A stretch of 40,813 bases of DNA from CALLVY01 sp937899855. Lineage in GTDB: Bacteria; Bacteroidota; Bacteroidia; Chitinophagales; Saprospiraceae. The DNA is taken from positions 1-40,813 of the forward strand of contig JBCBQC010000054.1 in NCBI GenBank assembly GCA_039820405.1. The letters run 5' to 3'. Below the pieces are notes generated by a model, which was given only the letters and a program-made list of their open reading frames with translations, was not told where the DNA came from and searched no databases. The translations under genes were made by a program, and so were the position numbers. Numbering within the stretch: position 1 is the stretch's first letter; each line of letters opens with the position of its first letter. Positions 1 through 7,276 of this stretch are shown piece by piece.

Positions 1-59
1 GATCCAGTTACTGAGCCAAGCTGATCGAGAAATTGGTGGGTTGGCCCAGTAACTGGATC
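1..59. repeat. Inverted repeat at window start
   Basis: Bases 1-13 are the exact reverse complement of bases 47-59. With one mismatch (A14 against C46) the match extends to a 19-bp inverted repeat, 1-19 against 41-59, with a 21-nt loop. The right arm overlaps the part of the Fic relic that reads SNWIGG, so the left arm looks like an inverted copy of coding sequence rather than upstream coding sequence. It may extend beyond the window edge. It could be a small inverted duplication in a decaying gene or an assembly artefact; the sequence alone cannot tell. Confidence 0.7.
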
Positions 60-682
60 GGCGGGGCTACCATTAACGACGCCAGTTTTATTCCTCCCAT
101 CAACACCACAATTGACCCACTGATTCTTACTTTCCCGACCTCCTCAAAATTGCTCTGGTCCATTATCAATTTGAAGCCATTCACCCCTTTCTTGATGGCA
201 ATGGGCGGATTGGGCGTCTGATAATCACCTTATTCTTGGTTGAGAAACGCATCCTCAAACGTCCCGTGCTATACCTCTCCGATTTTTTTGAAAAGAACCG
301 AAGTCTTTACTACGATAACTTGATGCTAGTCAGGGCGCAAAATGACATCCAGCAATGGTTTAAATTTTTCCTAGTGGGGATCATCGAAACGGCCAAGCAG
401 AGTATTTATACTTTTGACCAAATTTTAAAGCTCCAAAGAGAGGTCGGCCAGCAAATCTAATCCCTGGGCAATCGCGCCAAAGATGCGCAACTTATTGTAA
501 ATCATTTATACAAACACCCCCTGGTGGACGCTCCAAAGGTTAAGACTTTAATCGATCGATCCTTACCCTCCGTATACCGCCTGATCGAGGATTTGGAACG
601 GATGGAAATATTGGTGGAACAGACGGGTAATAAGCGCGGGAAACAATATGCCTTTCAGCGGTATATTGATTTGTTTAAATAG
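33..682 (+). pseudogene. Fic-domain (AMPylase-type) protein, decayed remnant
   Basis: This is the remains of a Fic/DOC family gene; intact relatives transfer AMP or similar groups to protein hydroxyls. One frame (33-~118) reads SNWIGGATINDASFIPP, the usual lead-in to the Fic core. A second frame (from ~119) carries the catalytic motif HPFLDGNGRIGR at 182-217, then a helical region, and a winged-helix-like C-terminus ending at a TAG at 680-682. Between the two frames there is a frameshift and apparently about a dozen codons missing before the catalytic helix, and frame 2 has a TGA at 113-115. Another in-frame TAA at 458-460 separates the Fic core from the winged-helix part, at a place where Gln (CAA) would fit. 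The N-terminus is absent or lies outside the window. With at least two disabling lesions it is very unlikely to make a working enzyme. Family assignment is strong because the catalytic motif is complete. Confidence 0.85.
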
Positions 683-751
683 GATAGGGAAGGGGAGAAG
701 ACTGGAACTTTTGGGCGCCAAGGCAGGGATAATCTGCTTGCAAATGGCTGG

Positions 752-789
752 TAAAAAAGAAAGCTTACACATTTTTACATGTATAAGCT
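752..789 (-). terminator. Intrinsic terminator of tRNA-Asp
   Basis: Read on the minus strand, an 11-bp stem (762-772 paired with 779-789, one G-U pair) with a 6-nt loop is followed by a T-run broken by one C (752-761). It begins 13 bases past the 3' end of the tRNA, so it is well placed to end that transcript. Confidence 0.75.
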
Positions 790-802
790 CTTGATTTTTA
801 AG

Positions 803-876
803 CGGTCTGGACGGGACTCGAACCCGCGACCCCCTGCGTGACAGGCAGGTATTCTAACCAACTGAACTACCAGACC
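803..876 (-). tRNA. tRNA-Asp (anticodon GTC)
   Basis: A full cloverleaf can be drawn on the minus strand: a 7-bp acceptor stem (GGTCTGG/CCAGACC), D arm with AGTTGGTTA loop, anticodon stem CCTGC/GCAGG enclosing loop CTGTCAC with anticodon GTC, and T arm GCGGG-TTCGAGT-CCCGT. The discriminator base is G, as usual for tRNA-Asp. The 3' CCA is not encoded. It is a single tRNA with no neighbour tRNA or rRNA and is followed by an intrinsic terminator. Confidence 0.96.
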
Positions 877-1264
877 AATATCTTGCTTTCGCCATCCTTC
901 CAACCAACTTGATACCAAATTGGACGCTCCTTATCCTGAATCCTCCGATGGGGAAATTTTGGTTCTTACTTAGTACAATCAACGTTCTGATTGCAGCGAT
1001 TGCAAATGTAGGATTCTTTGCCAAAAGACGCAATCTTTTGGCGGAAAAAATAAAAAAAGTTTCCACGCGGCCGCCGATACTGATGCCTTATTGCTACTTT
1101 TGCCCTACGGTCGACGACGCTACGCGCCCCGCGCTTCCCCGTCCGCTCGACCCCTTAGAGACTAAACATTGCTGGGTTCGTCCTCTTTCGCTGTATATTT
1201 TTACGGCCGTCGGGCGTCTCTAACGTCCTATGGCCCAGAACGTAGCCCAAAAAAAGAGTGAACT
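877..1264. other. Intergenic region before accA; one perfect hairpin
   Basis: I see no convincing gene in these 388 bases. A perfect 9-bp inverted repeat (1020-1028 against 1034-1042, 5-nt loop) is followed by an A-rich stretch and lacks a T-run on either strand, so it is not a classic terminator. TACTTTTG at 1095-1102 matches the Bacteroidota -7 pattern TAnnTTTG on the plus strand, but no TTTG box lies at the expected distance upstream, so I do not call it a promoter. Confidence 0.4.
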
Positions 1265-2251
1265 ATGATCTTTTTAGATTTTGAAAAACCGCTGGAAAAC
1301 CTCTACGAACAGCTGGAAAAAATCCGCCAAGTAGGGGAACAGGGTGACATCGACGTGAGCGAAATGGTGCAGGAACTGGAAGATAAGATCACCAACCAGC
1401 GCAAAGAAATTTATGCCAATCTCACGGGATGGCAAAAGGTACAATTGTCCCGCCACCCCGAACGCCCCTACACCCTTTACTACATCCGCCACATGTGCGA
1501 TACCTTCGTCGAATTGCACGGCGACCGCCGCTTCAAAGACGACAAGGCCATCGTCGGAGGCTTGGGCTCGCTCGGTGGGCAAAACGTCGTCCTCATCGGA
1601 CACCAAAAGGGCGTCAATACCAAAATGCGGCAGTACCGCAACTTCGGTATGGCCAACCCCGAGGGCTACCGCAAGGCCCTCCGCCTCATGAAACTCGCCG
1701 AACGCTTTGGACACCCCATCGTCTGCCTCATCGACACCCCCGGGGCCTACCCCGGTATCGAAGCCGAGGAACGGGGCCAAGCCGAAGCCATCGCGCGCAA
1801 CCTCATCGAAATGGCCCAATTGCGCGTTCCCGTCATCTGCGTGGTGATCGGCGAAGGCGCCTCCGGTGGTGCCATCGGGATCGGCCTCGGCGACAGCGTC
1901 TACATGTTGGAGAATACCTGGTACTCGGTGATTTCTCCCGAATCCTGCTCCTCCATCCTCTGGCGCAGTTGGGACTACAAAGCCCAGGCCGCCGAAGCCC
2001 TCAAACTGACGCCCGACCACATGCTCGAATTTGGCCTCATCGACGGCATCCTCCAAGAACCCGTCGGTGGTGCCCACGCCCAACCCGAAGAGATGGCCAA
2101 ATTGCTACAACGACACCTACAAAAGACCATTGCCGAATTTCAAGACATGGACCCCGACGCGCGCATCGCTCGCCGGATCGACAAATACAGTAAGATGGGA
2201 CATTACGCAGCCAAGCCCGTTACCGTGGCGCAGCCCGAAGAGGAAAAATAA
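1265..2251 (+). CDS. accA: Acetyl-CoA carboxylase carboxyltransferase subunit alpha
   Basis: This is the alpha subunit of the carboxyltransferase half of acetyl-CoA carboxylase, which with AccD moves the carboxyl group from carboxybiotin to acetyl-CoA to give malonyl-CoA, the first committed step of fatty-acid synthesis in the cytoplasm. The 328-residue product is close to the usual ~320. The N-terminal helical region (DFEKPLENLYEQLEKI) is followed by the crotonase-like core with GHQKGVNTKMRQYRNFGMANPEGYRKA, the IDTPGAYPG stretch, and GEGASGGAIGIG, which forms the oxyanion/CoA pocket, then SVISPESCSSILW. The ATG at 1265 starts the conserved N-terminus. No Shine-Dalgarno is evident, which is normal for Bacteroidota. 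A DUF6913-like gene and dapA follow on the same strand 57 bp downstream, but the three may not be one functional unit. Confidence 0.97.
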   Translation: MIFLDFEKPLENLYEQLEKIRQVGEQGDIDVSEMVQELEDKITNQRKEIYANLTGWQKVQLSRHPERPYTLYYIRHMCDTFVELHGDRRFKDDKAIVGGLGSLGGQNVVLIGHQKGVNTKMRQYRNFGMANPEGYRKALRLMKLAERFGHPIVCLIDTPGAYPGIEAEERGQAEAIARNLIEMAQLRVPVICVVIGEGASGGAIGIGLGDSVYMLENTWYSVISPESCSSILWRSWDYKAQAAEALKLTPDHMLEFGLIDGILQEPVGGAHAQPEEMAKLLQRHLQKTIAEFQDMDPDARIARRIDKYSKMGHYAAKPVTVAQPEEEK

Positions 2252-2265
2252 ATCGCCCCGCCGGC

Positions 2266-2290
2266 GCACCCGGGATCGTATCCCCGGTGC
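2266..2290 (+). other. Hairpin between accA and the next gene
   Basis: Bases 2266-2275 pair with 2281-2290 (10 positions, one C-C mismatch) around a 5-nt loop, giving a GC-rich stem in the 57-bp gap after accA. No T-run follows, so it is more likely an mRNA-stability or attenuation element than a full terminator. Function is inferred from position only. Confidence 0.45.
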
Positions 2291-2308
2291 CGCTAGCGCT
2301 CCGATACT

Positions 2309-2863
2309 ATGAGCTATTTTCAACAGCAATACCAGCGCCTCCAAACCCATTTTTTGGAGCGCAAAGTCACCCGCACCCCCATCCAAAGGGTTCCGGGCGA
2401 TTACGCTAGTGCTCGTAAAATCGGCCTCCTGTTCGACGCCACTGACCCCGAACGCCGCCCCATCGTACTCCAGTACGCACAGTCCCTAAAGCAAAAAAAC
2501 AAGGAGGTCAAACTGCTGGCCTTCTACGATGCCAAACAGGCCCAGCCCAATTTTACCTTCAAGCACTTTACGCAGAAGGAACTGAATTTCTGGCGCCACC
2601 CCTCCGGCTCCCTCGTAGAAGACTTTATCGCCCAGCCCTTTGACATTTTGATCAATCTGTTTTTCGACGCCCAGGCCCCGCTCGAATACATCACCGCCCT
2701 GTCGCGTGCCCAGCTGCGCGTCGGGCCCTATTCCGAGCGCACCTACTGCTACGACCTGATGATCGAAAACCAAAGCCCCGACCTCCCGCGTTTTATCAAA
2801 CAGGTAGAATTTTTGTTAAATAAAATGAACAACAGCACCCCGCATGAAACGACATCAGTTTAG
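2309..2863 (+). CDS. DUF6913-like protein, partner gene of dapA
   Basis: A 184-residue cytoplasmic protein with no signal peptide or membrane segment. It begins with an amphipathic stretch (YFQQQYQRLQTHFLERKV) and continues as a mixed alpha/beta protein with KIGLLFDATDPERRPIVLQYAQ and FDILINLFFDAQAPLEYI, a pattern that recalls a nucleotide-binding-like or flavodoxin-like fold without a recognisable catalytic motif. I recognise it as the small uncharacterised family (DUF6913) often found directly upstream of dapA in Bacteroidota; that name is from memory. Its last 20 bp overlap the start of dapA, so translation is probably coupled. Function is unknown; the link to DapA or lysine/peptidoglycan precursor synthesis is inferred from the overlap. 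Confidence 0.85.
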   Translation: MSYFQQQYQRLQTHFLERKVTRTPIQRVPGDYASARKIGLLFDATDPERRPIVLQYAQSLKQKNKEVKLLAFYDAKQAQPNFTFKHFTQKELNFWRHPSGSLVEDFIAQPFDILINLFFDAQAPLEYITALSRAQLRVGPYSERTYCYDLMIENQSPDLPRFIKQVEFLLNKMNNSTPHETTSV

Positions 2864-3746
2864 AGGACTCGGCGTGGCACTCGTGACGCCCTTTAGGAAT
2901 GGAAAAATCGACTTCGATGCGCTAGAAAAAATCATTGAATACCAAATCGAAAACGGTACGGATTTTCTCGTCTCCCTCGGCTCTACCGGCGAAGCCATCG
3001 GCCTCTCCACGCTCGAGTGCAAGGCAGTCCTGCGCTTTACGGTAAAGGTCAACGCGGGGCGCCTCCCCATCGTCGCGGGGCTCTTTGGCCACAACAATAC
3101 CGCCCAACTCGTCAACCGCATCAAGAGCTACGAATTTGAAGGCATCGACGCCATCATGTCCAGCAGTCCGGCCTACAACAAGCCCAATCAAGAAGGCATC
3201 TACCAGCACTACCGCGCCATCGCCAAGGCCAGTCCCCGACCCATCATCATCTACAACGTTCCCGGTCGAACGGCCTCCAATGTCCTCCCCACTACCATCC
3301 TCCGCTTGGCCCGCAGTAGCGAAAAGTTTATCGCGGTCAAGGAGGCGACGGGCGATTTGGTGCAGGGGTGTGAACTGCTGAAACACCGGCCCGATGATTT
3401 CCTCGTGCTTTCCGGTGATGATCCTACGGCGCTCCCCTTTATGGCCTGTGGTGCGGATGGGGTCATCTCCGTCATCGGCAACGCCCTCCCGCGCGAATTC
3501 AGTGAGCTGACCCACGCCGCCCTCAATGGCGATTTCGCCCGGGCCCGCCAGCTCCACCTCCAACTGTTTCACCTCTATCACTGGCTCTACGTCGACGGCA
3601 ACCCCGCCGGCGTCAAAGCCGCCCTCGAAATCCTCCACCTCTGCCAACGCGACGTCCGACTGCCCCTCACCCCACAGTCGCCCGAAAACATCCTCGGCCT
3701 CCGCCAAGCCATGGAACAAGCGGGCGTCCTGTCGATCCCCTGCTAA
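2844..3746 (+). CDS. dapA: 4-hydroxy-tetrahydrodipicolinate synthase
   Basis: DapA condenses pyruvate with aspartate semialdehyde, the entry step to diaminopimelate and lysine. The 300-residue product is the usual length for this TIM-barrel aldolase. The GSTGE motif (residues 46-50) supplies the pyruvate-binding Thr, YNVPGRT (137-143) carries the proton-relay Tyr and substrate-binding Arg, and the Schiff-base Lys is K166 in AVKEATGD. VSLGSTGEAIGLS and LSGDDPTALPF are also family signatures. The ATG at 2844 lies inside the end of the preceding gene (20-bp overlap). Other members of the N-acetylneuraminate lyase superfamily are possible on fold alone, but the active-site set and length fit DapA. 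Confidence 0.93.
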   Translation: MKRHQFRGLGVALVTPFRNGKIDFDALEKIIEYQIENGTDFLVSLGSTGEAIGLSTLECKAVLRFTVKVNAGRLPIVAGLFGHNNTAQLVNRIKSYEFEGIDAIMSSSPAYNKPNQEGIYQHYRAIAKASPRPIIIYNVPGRTASNVLPTTILRLARSSEKFIAVKEATGDLVQGCELLKHRPDDFLVLSGDDPTALPFMACGADGVISVIGNALPREFSELTHAALNGDFARARQLHLQLFHLYHWLYVDGNPAGVKAALEILHLCQRDVRLPLTPQSPENILGLRQAMEQAGVLSIPC

Positions 3747-3946
3747 AAACCGCCCGGTGAGGGAACCCGGCAAAGGACCCCGCCGCCGCCCAAATCGACG
3801 CAGTAGCTGCAGGACAGGTAAAGGATATTTTTGAGCTGGTTTCTAGCCGCCTTACAACAGTAACGGCCCCTCGTTCGTTGTACCTCAGAGCCGCCCCCCA
3901 ATTGGCTCCAACCAATTTTTGAATACCCAATCGTGGCACATTTGAT

Positions 3947-5179
3947 ATGAACCGTCTACCCGTTTTTCACCACCTTTTAAAAATGGGCTTCGCCCTCCTG
4001 CTATCCTGGCACGCCTTGCCAAGTATGGCTCAAGAAAACCCATTCACGATCTCGGGCTACGTGCTGGACGCCGCCACTTCCGAACCTCTACCATTCGCTT
4101 CGATCTACCTCAAATCCGCCTCCATCGGAACCACCACCAATGAAGAGGGGCTTTTTGTGTTCCATCTCCCCGCGGATAGCCAGGCGGATACCGTGGTCAT
4201 TTCGGTGATCGGCTACGCTTCTGTTTTCAAAAAAGCAAACGCCTTCGCGGAGAATCAAGAGATACGCCTGACGGAGGAGGCCACCACCCTTAGTGCGGCC
4301 GTCGTAACGGCCAGCCGCGAAAAGGGCCTCACGGCCAAGCAAATCGTCAGAAAAGCCTACCGGGAAATCAGCAACAACTACCCCAAGCAGCCCTACATCC
4401 TGGAGGGCTACGTGAGAGACCTCATCAAAGAGGACGGTAAGCACGTCGAGTATCTGGAATGCGCCACCAAGCTGCGCTATCCCGGACACCAAACCCCCAG
4501 CGAACCCATGGTGGAGTTGATGGAAGTGAGAACGCGGTTTCTGGGCGATAAACACCCCTGGAATGAGGACCGCGAGCGCAAAAACTCGATCATCGACCTG
4601 GTCGAAGACGACCTGATCGTATTCGACTACGGTCCGATCAAGGGAAAAAATGGCTGGAAGTACGAGCTGGAAAGTATCTTGCCCTACAACGAAGGAATGG
4701 TCTACAAAATCCGTGGGGTCGACAAACCCTTTCAGACGGCTACCTTGTTCATCGATGCCGAAACCTTTGCCTTCGTGCGAATTGAACTGACCAGAGCGGC
4801 CCAGGAGGGCGACTCTTGGGTGCGGCGGCTATCCAATGGGGCGCTTCAGGTATATTACAATTTGGTCATTGAATACCAGGAATATCGGGGGAAAATGTAC
4901 CTGAAATACCAAAAAGAAGAGGATCGCTGGCAAATTTTTGAGGGGGCGGAGTCGGACCAGCTGCTCTTCCGGCAAAACCCCAAAAAGGAGCTATTTATCA
5001 ACCGAATCGTCAACGAGGATTTGGACCGCTATCCGTTTCAGAAAAACCTGGACATTGAATTGAGTATTGAAAACCAGGCCAAAGCCTTCAATGCCGATTT
5101 CTGGCGTTCCTATAATATTCCGGCGCAAACGGCCGAAGAAAGTACCATCATTCAGGAGCTGCAGGATAGAACGGAGTAG
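3947..5179 (+). CDS. Exported protein with carboxypeptidase-D-like regulatory domain
   Basis: A 410-residue protein with an N-terminal signal peptide (about residues 1-29, ending SMAQ). Residues ~34-115 form a carboxypeptidase-D regulatory-like beta-sandwich (ISGYVLDAATSEPLPFASIYLKSA, then GTTTNEEGLFVFHLP and VISVIGYAS), the module that in Bacteroidota often precedes TonB-dependent receptors or DUF5686 proteins. It is followed by a region starting TAKQIVRKAYREISNNYPKQPYILEGYVRD, which resembles DUF5686-type periplasmic/outer-membrane proteins, but at 410 residues it lacks the long beta-barrel of that family. It is probably periplasmic or outer-membrane associated. The substrate is unknown. 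It ends 10 bp from the convergent glycosyltransferase gene. Confidence 0.85.
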   Translation: MNRLPVFHHLLKMGFALLLSWHALPSMAQENPFTISGYVLDAATSEPLPFASIYLKSASIGTTTNEEGLFVFHLPADSQADTVVISVIGYASVFKKANAFAENQEIRLTEEATTLSAAVVTASREKGLTAKQIVRKAYREISNNYPKQPYILEGYVRDLIKEDGKHVEYLECATKLRYPGHQTPSEPMVELMEVRTRFLGDKHPWNEDRERKNSIIDLVEDDLIVFDYGPIKGKNGWKYELESILPYNEGMVYKIRGVDKPFQTATLFIDAETFAFVRIELTRAAQEGDSWVRRLSNGALQVYYNLVIEYQEYRGKMYLKYQKEEDRWQIFEGAESDQLLFRQNPKKELFINRIVNEDLDRYPFQKNLDIELSIENQAKAFNADFWRSYNIPAQTAEESTIIQELQDRTE

Positions 5180-5189
5180 GAGTTGTAAC

Positions 5190-6398
5190 TCAGTCCTCAC
5201 CCCCTAGAGCCGTACCGGCCCCCAGCTCCGCCAAAATCTCCATCAGCTCCCGGCCGATGGCCGCGTAGCTCAAGCGCTCCGCATAAAAAGCCCGTACCCG
5301 CTCCGACTGCTCCGCCCAGTCCCCCGCCAAAGCCCGCCGCAGCGCCGCCGCCAAGCTCGCCGCTTCCCCCACCCGCCACAAATAACCCACCTTCCCCTCC
5401 CCACTCATCATCCGGTAGGAAGGAATGTCCGTCAGGATCGGCACACAGCCACAGGCCATGGCCTCCGCCGCCGCGTAGCCCGAACCCTCGCGGTGACTGC
5501 CCAGCACAAAGTAATCAGCGCTGTTGTAATAGGCTTCCAACTCATCGCGCTCCCGTTCGCCCAGCAAGCTTACCCGTTCCGCCAGCTGGGGATGATCCGC
5601 TAGGAAGGCCTGTACCTCACGAAGGAGGGGGGCTTGGCGGTAGACGAGGTAGAGCCGGACCTCCGGATAATCGGGGAGGAGATCGAGCAGGGCGCGGAGA
5701 AGGGTCAGCGGGTCCTTATTGGCATCGAGGTGGCCGACCCAGAGGAGGACGGGAGCGCCGTGTAGCCTGGTCGTGGCGCGTTGGGGCGCCCGATCGCGGT
5801 AGTGGAAGTGGCTGGCTCCCTCCATGATGTGGTAGAGCCGGGCACCGGGGGCAATGATCCCGCGCTCGTACCAAATCTGTTCCTGGCCGGGAGCACAAAA
5901 TAAAAAGGCGGCCACCTGGGAAAAGACTAGGCGCTGTATTAAATTGCGGAGCCAGAATCGTGGAGTTTCGGCGTGGTTTTGTAGGAGAAGGGGAATCCCC
6001 TGGGGGGAGAGCTGGCGTAGGAGGTCGCGGTGTTGGAGGACTTTGTTGAGGTTGTGGGCCAGTACGACTTGCGGCGCGAGTCCCACGACGTGGCGGTGCA
6101 TGCGCCGGGGAATGTCCCAAAAGCGCAGTCGCGGTGGGTGCCGATCCTGGACAAAGTGGTAGTTGATCCCCCCTCGGGTCAATTGGGCATCGCGTCCAAA
6201 ACGGACCACGGCACTGACCCGGCAGCCTTGGGCCGCGAGCGCCTCGCACCAGTCGGTGAGGCTGTGGTAGGCCCGTAGGAGTTCCTCCGGTTCGGAGAAA
6301 TGAGCCGCGTACTCGTGCGCCACGAAGCAGAGGTGTGGGGGAGGAGGTACTGGGGGGCTACCCGCCATGGTATGAGGTTTTGATCCGCTGGGAAGCAT
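5190..6398 (-). CDS. Family 4-type glycosyltransferase
   Basis: A 402-residue GT-B fold glycosyltransferase that would move a sugar from a nucleotide-sugar to a glycan or lipid acceptor on the cytoplasmic side. The N-terminal Rossmann half reads HLCFVAHEYAAHF; the C-terminal half has APVLLWVGHLDANKDPLTLLRALLDLLPDYP (donor-binding domain start) and GSHREGSGYAAAEAMACG, the E-x7-E donor-phosphate motif of GT4-type enzymes. A second ATG at 6368 (MAGSPP) could also be the start, since the first ten residues look dispensable. It is divergent from the sulfotransferase (52-bp gap), suggesting a shared promoter region. Donor and acceptor cannot be predicted. The GC-rich, C-ending codon use matches its neighbours. 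Confidence 0.9.
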   Translation of the reverse strand: MLPSGSKPHTMAGSPPVPPPPHLCFVAHEYAAHFSEPEELLRAYHSLTDWCEALAAQGCRVSAVVRFGRDAQLTRGGINYHFVQDRHPPRLRFWDIPRRMHRHVVGLAPQVVLAHNLNKVLQHRDLLRQLSPQGIPLLLQNHAETPRFWLRNLIQRLVFSQVAAFLFCAPGQEQIWYERGIIAPGARLYHIMEGASHFHYRDRAPQRATTRLHGAPVLLWVGHLDANKDPLTLLRALLDLLPDYPEVRLYLVYRQAPLLREVQAFLADHPQLAERVSLLGERERDELEAYYNSADYFVLGSHREGSGYAAAEAMACGCVPILTDIPSYRMMSGEGKVGYLWRVGEAASLAAALRRALAGDWAEQSERVRAFYAERLSYAAIGRELMEILAELGAGTALGGED

Positions 6399-6450
6399 TG
6401 GAAAAAACGGAATTTATGGATAATTTTTCAAACCCCTACTACCCGCCGTC

Positions 6451-7260
6451 ATGATTCGCGATCGCCTGCGTCTCGCGCGCTACGACGCCCGTTGTCGCTG
6501 GCTGCGCTGGCGGAGCCAGTGGCGCAACTGGACCCGCCCACCCGCGGCCGAGCGTTACTTCCTCTTCGTGCTTTGCCCCACCTACGGCGGCTCTACGCTG
6601 ATGCAAGAAATCCTCAGCACCTCCCCCGGGGTCAGCCCCAATAACGTCTGGGGCACCCGCGAGGGCCTGGGCCTGCCCCAAGTCCGGCGCCATTTTGATT
6701 ACCGCCGCCTCTGGGAGGCCGACTACCAACTGCCCTGGCCCCGCATCCGCCGGGAGTGGGAAGGCTACTGGCAGCACGATCGCCCCGTTTTGCTGGAAAA
6801 AAGCCCCTCCAACTTAGTCCACGCCCCGCAGATGGCCCCTCATTTCGATCCGGCCTACTTTGTGGTGATGGTCCGCCAGCCCCTGGCCCACTGCGAAAGC
6901 CTGATCCGCCGCGACGGACTCAGCCCCACGGCTGCTGCCCGCTTTTGCCTCGCCAGCCTCCGCCACCAAAAACGCAACCTGGAGCAATTGCCCCGCTGCC
7001 TGCTGCTGCCCTACGAAGCCCTGGTCGACCAAACGGCCGCCAGCGTTCGCGCCCTGCTCGATTTTTTACCCCCCCTCCAACACCTGCGGACCGATCGGCG
7101 CTTCCGAGCCCACAACTACCACCGGCAAAATCTGCCCCTCACCAACCTCAACGCCGCCAAAATCGCTCGCCTCAGCGCCGACCAACGCGAGGAAATTAAT
7201 CGAACTTTAACCACGGATTTGGATATTTTGTCTTATTTTCGATATTCTTTAAATCCATAG
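6451..7260 (+). CDS. Sulfotransferase family protein
   Basis: A 269-residue PAPS-dependent sulfotransferase candidate. The 5'-phosphosulfate loop is CPTYGGSTLMQEIL (residues ~42-55), the counterpart of the usual PRSGST motif. LLEKSPSN (~114-121) and the 3'-phosphate-binding strand YFVVMVRQPLAHCESLIRRDG (R142, S150) are typical of the family, as is LLLPYEALV. No signal peptide or membrane segment is seen, so it is probably cytosolic. It would sulfate a hydroxyl on a glycan, lipid or small molecule; the neighbouring glycosyltransferase, radical SAM and carbamoyltransferase genes suggest a decorated surface polymer or natural product. The radical SAM gene starts 16 bp downstream on the same strand. 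Confidence 0.88.
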   Translation: MIRDRLRLARYDARCRWLRWRSQWRNWTRPPAAERYFLFVLCPTYGGSTLMQEILSTSPGVSPNNVWGTREGLGLPQVRRHFDYRRLWEADYQLPWPRIRREWEGYWQHDRPVLLEKSPSNLVHAPQMAPHFDPAYFVVMVRQPLAHCESLIRRDGLSPTAAARFCLASLRHQKRNLEQLPRCLLLPYEALVDQTAASVRALLDFLPPLQHLRTDRRFRAHNYHRQNLPLTNLNAAKIARLSADQREEINRTLTTDLDILSYFRYSLNP

Positions 7261-7276
7261 CCTCGTACCTAAAAGA

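Noticed and set aside
1020..1042. Perfect hairpin as a terminator
   Set aside because: There is no T-run after the stem on either strand and no gene ends next to it.
1274..2083. 269-codon open frame on the minus strand inside accA
   Set aside because: It is a mirror of the accA codon bias (GC-rich third positions); the protein is Gly/Asp/Phe-rich with no domain, while accA is complete on the other strand.
3918..3944. TTTG and CACATTTG before the carboxypeptidase-regulatory-domain gene as a promoter
   Set aside because: The spacer is only 15 bp instead of 19-21, the -7 box has a mismatch, and it ends 2 bp before the start codon.
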